9,692 nucleotides of DNA from Phycisphaerales bacterium (GTDB lineage Bacteria > Planctomycetota > Phycisphaerae > Tepidisphaerales > Tepidisphaeraceae). The translations under genes and the position numbers were made by a program. The DNA is taken from contig PMAK01000253.1 in NCBI GenBank assembly GCA_003153655.1, positions 1,272 to 10,963 on the forward strand. The letters run 5' to 3'. The notes beneath the pieces are model-generated. The model did no database searches and had not been told where the DNA came from. It saw only the letters and a program-made list of their open reading frames with translations. This document shows positions 6,835-9,692 of the stretch, in pieces (positions within the stretch are counted from its first letter, which is position 1; the number at the start of each line of letters is the position of its first letter).

Positions 6835-6908
6835 AGGCCTATTGTAGGTCAGAAATGTCTATGATGTGGGGACCATGCCGCGCATACTTTTGAGAATGTG
6901 AGAATCCG
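6835..6908. promoter_or_regulatory. Short divergent promoter region between flavoprotein and DsbA-like gene
   Basis: These 74 bp must carry both promoters. On the minus strand TACAAT (6846-6841) is a good -10 box whose start point would fall at or next to the flavoprotein ATG (6834), implying a leaderless mRNA; this agrees with the missing ribosome site. On the plus strand TATGAT (6860-6865) gives a leader of about 37 bases for the gene at 6909. The -35 regions expected for each would overlap the other's -10, and neither is well conserved. The assignment is weak beyond the -10 matches. Confidence 0.4.
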
Positions 6909-7454
6909 ATGACTGATCTATTGAATGGGCAGGGGAATGTTTTGGCTGAGCCGGTGACGGAGTTGGATCATGCGGCCGGGCCGAAGAATGCGCCTATTAC
7001 TATTGTGGAGTATGGGGATTATGAGTGCCCGTCTTGTCTGAACGCGGTGCCGATTATTGAGGAAGTGCGGAAGAGCCTTGGGGATCGGATGCGGTTTGTG
7101 TTTCGGCATTTTCCGCAAAGCTCGATTCATCCGCATGCGAGCGCGGCGGCGGAGGCTGCGGAGGCGGCGGCGGAACAGGGGAAGTTTTGGGAGATGCATG
7201 CGTCGCTGTTTAAGCATCAGCAGGAGCTTGCATCCTTGGATTTGAGTCATCTGGCGCTGAATTTGGGATTGGAGATTTACAAATTCGAGACTGAGAGAAC
7301 CCAGGAACGGCATCAGCGTCGCATTCGGTCGGATTTTGAGGGGGGGCTTCGGAGCGGGGTTAACAAGACGCCGACGCTTTTTATCAATGGATGTCGATAT
7401 GACGGGGTTGTGGAGGCTGGGGCGATTTTGGAGGCGGCTTCGAGATTTGGTTGA
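6909..7454 (+). CDS. DsbA-like thiol oxidoreductase (thioredoxin-fold, CPSC), apparently cytoplasmic
   Basis: A 181-residue thioredoxin-fold protein of the DsbA/Thioredoxin_4 type. The strand EYGDYECPSC carries the redox pair C40-P-S-C43, the helix NAVPIIEEV follows, FRHFPQSSIHPHA (66-78) is typical of this group, an alanine-rich helical insert spans about 78-125, and KTPTLFING (153-161) holds the cis-proline loop T154-P155 that packs against the active site. A third Cys (C162) lies just after. No signal peptide or membrane anchor is seen, so unlike classical DsbA it should stay in the cytoplasm and act as a disulfide reductase, isomerase or peroxidase-type partner. The ATG is the first start after an in-frame TGA; the ribosome site is poor. 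Divergent pairing with the flavoprotein at 5152-6834 suggests a shared redox role, perhaps electron transfer between the two, which is untested. Confidence 0.9.
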   Translation: MTDLLNGQGNVLAEPVTELDHAAGPKNAPITIVEYGDYECPSCLNAVPIIEEVRKSLGDRMRFVFRHFPQSSIHPHASAAAEAAEAAAEQGKFWEMHASLFKHQQELASLDLSHLALNLGLEIYKFETERTQERHQRRIRSDFEGGLRSGVNKTPTLFINGCRYDGVVEAGAILEAASRFG

Positions 7455-7460
7455 TCGTAA

Positions 7461-7531
7461 GAATTCGAATTGAATTCGGGAGCCGCAGAGACGCAGAGAC
7501 CCCGGCGCGCCGGGACAGACAGACGCAGAGA
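7461..7531. repeat. Intergenic palindromes and cgcagaga repeats
   Basis: The spacer after the DsbA-like gene holds GAATTC-GAATT-GAATTC (7461-7477), the octamer cgcagaga twice in tandem (7484-7499) and once more at 7524-7531, and a perfect 14-bp palindrome CCCGGCGCGCCGGG (7501-7514) between the second and third octamers. The palindrome has no loop and no following T-run, so it is not a standard terminator. It looks like an insertion within a cgcagaga-type tandem, a motif I recall from intergenic regions of several bacteria. Confidence 0.55.
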
Positions 7532-7599
7532 AGAGTTGGGATATCTGGCGCTGTCAGGTTTGATTATTGGGTTTATTGTTTGGTTTGGTTTGTTGTTGT

Positions 7600-7605
7600 G
7601 AAGGA
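7600..7605 (+). promoter_or_regulatory. Ribosome binding site fixing the SDR start
   Basis: GAAGGA followed by six T and then the ATG at 7612. This spacing favours 7612 over the in-frame upstream ATG at 7567, whose extra 15 residues (MGLLFGLVCCCEGFF) are translated spacer and resemble nothing in the family. Confidence 0.7.
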
Positions 7606-7611
7606 TTTTTT

Positions 7612-8493
7612 ATGGACGCACATATTCCGGACAATCGGGTTTGGGTTATTACTGGCGCTTCGCGCGGGTTTGGGCGGGAGTTGGTGCGGGCGGCGCTGGC
7701 GCGCGGGGATTGTGTTGTGGCTACTTCGCGGAATCCGGAAAAGGTGGCGGCGGATTTTGATGATGCGCCGGATCGGCTTCTGGCGGTGCCCATGGATCTT
7801 CGGGATTCTGCGCAGATTATGGCCATGGTGGATTCGGCGGTCGGGCGGTTTGGGCGGATTGATGTGCTGGTGAATAATGCGGGGCACGGATTGATTGGGG
7901 CGGTGGAGGAGGCGACGGATGTGGAGATAGCGAATGTTTTTGAAACGAATGTGTTTGGGCTTGTGCGCGTGACACGAGCGGTTTTGCCGCATATGCGCGG
8001 GCGGCGGAGTGGGTGTATTGTGAATCTGTCTTCCATTGGGGGATTGGTTGGGTTGCCGGGGTTTGGGATTTATAACGCTACTAAGTTTGCGGTGGAGGGA
8101 TTGTCGGAGGCATTGGCAAAGGAAGTTGGGCCGCTGGGGATTCGGGTGATGGTGGTTGAGCCGGGGCCGTTCCGGACGGATTTTTTGGGCGGCTCGCTGG
8201 CGGTGATGGGGAAGGTGTTGCCGGATTATGCGCATACGGCGGGGCAGACCCGGGTGGCGGCGGAGAGCCGGAACGGGGCGCAGCCGGGTGATCCTGTGCG
8301 GGCGGCGGAGGCGATTATTCGGGCGGTTACTTCAGAGGAGGCGCCACTTCATCTGGTTTTGGGGGAAGGGGCTTACAAATTAGCAACGGAGAAATTGGAT
8401 TTGCTGCGGGCGGATATGGAGAAGTGGAAGGAGTTGGGGTTGTCAACAGACTATTCAAAAGCATCGCAAGCGGAAACTTTAAAAGCGAAATAG
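7612..8493 (+). CDS. Short-chain dehydrogenase/reductase (classical SDR)
   Basis: A 293-residue NAD(P)-dependent oxidoreductase with a complete classical SDR set. The cofactor motif TGASRGFG is at 14-21, LVNNAGHG at 87-93, the catalytic Ser in IVNLSSIGG (S140/S141), and YNATK with Y154 and K158; N113 in ETNVFG is the fourth catalytic-site residue. PGPFRTDF (185-191) follows the active site as usual. Residues S39-R40 after the second strand suggest NADP(H) preference. The C-terminus after about 195 is longer than in minimal 250-residue SDRs and matches the roughly 280-residue oxidoreductase subgroup. The substrate cannot be predicted. It stands alone on the plus strand, 157 bp after the DsbA-like gene, with its own strong ribosome site. 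Codons are mostly G-ending (GGG, GCG, CGG, TTG), unlike the genes on the other strand. Confidence 0.94.
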   Translation: MDAHIPDNRVWVITGASRGFGRELVRAALARGDCVVATSRNPEKVAADFDDAPDRLLAVPMDLRDSAQIMAMVDSAVGRFGRIDVLVNNAGHGLIGAVEEATDVEIANVFETNVFGLVRVTRAVLPHMRGRRSGCIVNLSSIGGLVGLPGFGIYNATKFAVEGLSEALAKEVGPLGIRVMVVEPGPFRTDFLGGSLAVMGKVLPDYAHTAGQTRVAAESRNGAQPGDPVRAAEAIIRAVTSEEAPLHLVLGEGAYKLATEKLDLLRADMEKWKELGLSTDYSKASQAETLKAK

Positions 8494-8520
8494 ATCTAAT
8501 TGGAAGATTATTTTCGTTGC

Positions 8521-8657
8521 GGTATTTGTGACGGCCGAAGTCGTTTTCTCGTATATGGCAGGCTTGGCCGCGGTTGGAGTCGTTGGCTTGCCCGATACGG
8601 TTTTCGCGATCCTTTTGCTGCCGAAGAGAGATGAAAGCTGCCTTCGGCGACTGTTGC
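8521..8657 (+). repeat. Dispersed intergenic repeat, copy B
   Basis: This is the partner of copy A at 5005-5141: same orientation, same 137-bp length, no gaps, about 69% identity. The conserved hairpin is perfect here: gccgaag (8620-8626) with cttcggc (8642-8648). In this copy one frame stays open from before 8528 through about 8800 and would give hydrophobic residues such as VVFSYMAGLAAVGVVGLP, then LLLPKRDES; the same frame is interrupted by TAG in copy A. It may therefore derive from a decayed coding element or a non-coding mobile repeat. Confidence 0.75.
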
Positions 8658-8780
8658 AAATGACTTTCGCGCTCGAGCGCGACCTCGGCTCGACGTTGCT
8701 CGCCGCAGGCAACCGTCCGCACAGCCCGCCTTGTCCGACCTCATGTTGGGGGTTCAGACGCGGAGATTCAGCATTTTTGC

Positions 8781-8808
8781 TTGATTGGTTTTGGGGGTGA
8801 ATTACTAT
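8781..8808 (+). promoter_or_regulatory. Candidate promoter of the Asp-box protein gene
   Basis: TTGATT (8781-8786) and TACTAT (8803-8808) with a 16-bp spacer; both are partial consensus matches. The start point would lie near 8815, about 25 bases before the ATG. Pattern match only. Confidence 0.3.
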
Positions 8809-8827
8809 TTGTGCTGTTTCTTCTTTT

Positions 8828-8832
8828 GGAGG
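8828..8832 (+). promoter_or_regulatory. Ribosome binding site of the Asp-box protein gene
   Basis: GGAGG, seven to eight bases before the ATG at 8840, the best Shine-Dalgarno match in the window. It fixes this start. Confidence 0.75.
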
Positions 8833-8839
8833 TTCCACA

Positions 8840-9692
8840 ATGAGTGGCGTTAGACTGTTGGTAGGGACGCGGAAGGGGGCGTTTGTGCTTACTTCGGATG
8901 GGAAGCGCGAGCGGTGGGATGTCAGTGGGCCGCATTTTGGGGGGTGGGAGATTTATCATTTGAAGGGATCGCCGGTGGATGCGGGGCGGGTGTATGCGTC
9001 GCAGTCGAGCGGGTGGTTTGGGCAGCAGATTCAGCGGTCGAATGATGGGGGTAAGAGTTGGGAGCCTGTTGGGAATAAGTTTGTTTATGATGGGATTGCG
9101 GGAACGCATCAGTGGTATGACGGGACGCCGCATCCTTGGGAGTTTAAGCGGGTTTGGCATTTGGAGCCTTCGTTGAGTGATGCGGATGTGGTTTATGCCG
9201 GGGCGGAGGATGCGGCATTGTTTCGGTCGAAGGATGGGGGGACGAATTGGGAGGAGTTGTCGGGTTTGCGGCGGCATGGGTCTGGGCCGCGGTGGCAGCC
9301 GGGGGCTGGGGGGATGTGTTTGCATACGATCATTCTGGACCCGAGCAATCCTCAGCGAATTTTTATCGCGATCTCGGCGGCGGGGGCGTTTCGGACGGAT
9401 GATGGGGGTGAGACCTGGAAGCCGATCAATCAGGGATTGAGATCTGAACATATTCCTGATCCGACGGCGGAGGTTGGGCATTGCGTGCATCACATCGCGA
9501 TGCATCGGTCACGGCCGGGGGTGCTGTTTATGCAGAAGCATTGGGATGTGATGCGGAGCGATGATGCGGGAAATTCCTGGCGGGAGGTGAGCGGAAATTT
9601 GCCGAGCGATTTTGGGTTTGCGATCGATGTGCATGGACAGGAGCCGGAGACGATTTATGTTGTTCCGATGAAGAGTGATTCGGAGCATTATC
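8840..9692 (+). CDS. Asp-box (BNR) beta-propeller protein, sialidase-like fold, 3' end outside window
   Basis: The first 284 codons of a protein built from beta-propeller blades with Asp-box motifs: SNDGGKSW (67-74), SKDGGTNW (130-137), TDDGGETW (186-193) and SDDAGNSW (240-247), each following a strand that ends in a hydrophobic-R-S/T pattern. The start reads [21 protein letters not shown], with no signal peptide, so it is probably cytoplasmic. Such proteins are usually annotated as WD40/YVTN/BNR-like or 'exo-alpha-sialidase', but the Arg-Ile-Pro motif and other sialidase catalytic residues are not seen, so glycosidase activity is not supported. A conserved aromatic and His-rich segment ([20 protein letters not shown], 88-107) may line a ligand pocket. 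Family members are usually about 350-380 residues, so most of the protein is visible. It has its own promoter candidate and a strong ribosome site, and is separated from the SDR by repeat B. The role is unknown. Confidence 0.88.
   Translation, partial: MSGVRLLVGTRKGAFVLTSDGKRERWDVSGPHFGGWEIYHLKGSPVDAGRVYASQSSGWFGQQIQRSNDGGKSWEPVGNKFVYDGIAGTHQWYDGTPHPWEFKRVWHLEPSLSDADVVYAGAEDAALFRSKDGGTNWEELSGLRRHGSGPRWQPGAGGMCLHTIILDPSNPQRIFIAISAAGAFRTDDGGETWKPINQGLRSEHIPDPTAEVGHCVHHIAMHRSRPGVLFMQKHWDVMRSDDAGNSWREVSGNLPSDFGFAIDVHGQEPETIYVVPMKSDSEHY

Larger units (their letters stand above)
8658..8839 (+). other. Non-coding tail of repeat region and BNR gene leader
   Basis: Together with 8494-8657 this makes a 346-bp gap with no convincing gene. 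It contains a perfect 14-bp palindrome CGCGCTCGAGCGCG (8668-8681) and a stretch to about 8740 that is slightly richer in C than G, opposite to the G-rich DNA around it. This supports a foreign or inverted origin. Small frames on both strands (90 and 119 codons) have no family resemblance and overlap the repeat. Confidence 0.5.

Noticed and set aside
7501..7514. Rho-independent terminator after the DsbA-like gene
   Set aside because: Perfect palindrome but no loop and no T-run downstream.
7567..7611. Upstream start giving a 308-aa SDR
   Set aside because: GAAGGA with correct spacing supports the ATG at 7612, and the extra 15 residues are not SDR-like.
8528..8800. 90-codon plus-strand ORF over repeat B with a hydrophobic start
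   Set aside because: No ribosome site, GTG start, and the matching frame in copy A is interrupted; kept only as a hint of coding origin in the repeat entry.
8479..8838. 119-codon minus-strand ORF over repeat B
   Set aside because: Translates a dispersed repeat and overlaps the SDR 3' end; low-complexity and without family marks.
8768..9505. 245-codon minus-strand ORF
   Set aside because: Antisense to the Asp-box protein; its Arg/Pro-rich composition is typical of a GC-skew shadow frame.

Overview
The window looks like a chromosomal segment of a soil-type bacterium, most likely Acidobacteriota (Terriglobia/Granulicella-like). This rests on remembered gene families (a long multidomain PIG-L deacetylase next to a sodium:solute symporter, a DUF2911 lipoprotein-like protein, a cNMP-binding flavoprotein, Asp-box propeller proteins) and on the high-GC, strongly strand-skewed composition. 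No search was run. There are no rRNA or tRNA genes, CRISPR arrays, transposases or phage genes.

Left part (1-4560, minus strand): a compact four-gene unit read leftwards, in the order DUF2911 secreted protein, PIG-L deacetylase (17 bp gap), a 50-residue single-helix membrane protein, and a sodium:solute symporter that runs off the window edge. The last three genes are joined by two 4-bp start/stop overlaps (ATGA and GTGA), so they are probably translationally coupled. The layout suggests extracytoplasmic processing of an N-acylated sugar-type compound and Na+-driven uptake of a product. The substrate cannot be read from the sequence.

Middle (4561-6908): a 591-bp non-coding stretch holding a promoter candidate for the operon, a decanucleotide TGTCC direct repeat, an orphan plus-strand promoter candidate, and one copy of a dispersed 137-bp repeat. 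Next comes a minus-strand flavoprotein (cNMP-binding domain, glutaredoxin-like segment, thioredoxin-reductase-like domain without the CxxC). It is transcribed divergently, across only 74 bp, from a cytoplasmic DsbA-like CPSC thiol oxidoreductase. Together these look like a small redox module.

Right part (6909-9692, plus strand): the DsbA-like gene, a short spacer with palindromes and cgcagaga repeats, a classical short-chain dehydrogenase, the second copy of the 137-bp repeat in a C-richer patch, and the first 284 codons of an Asp-box beta-propeller protein.

The plus strand is G-rich over C across nearly the whole window whichever way the genes point, and codon choice follows the strand. This suggests the plus strand is the leading replication strand. 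The skew also creates many long false ORFs antisense to the real genes. The most useful observations are the unannotated 50-aa coupled membrane protein, the ungapped repeat pair in two intergenic regions, and the CxxC-less flavoprotein paired with a DsbA-like protein.
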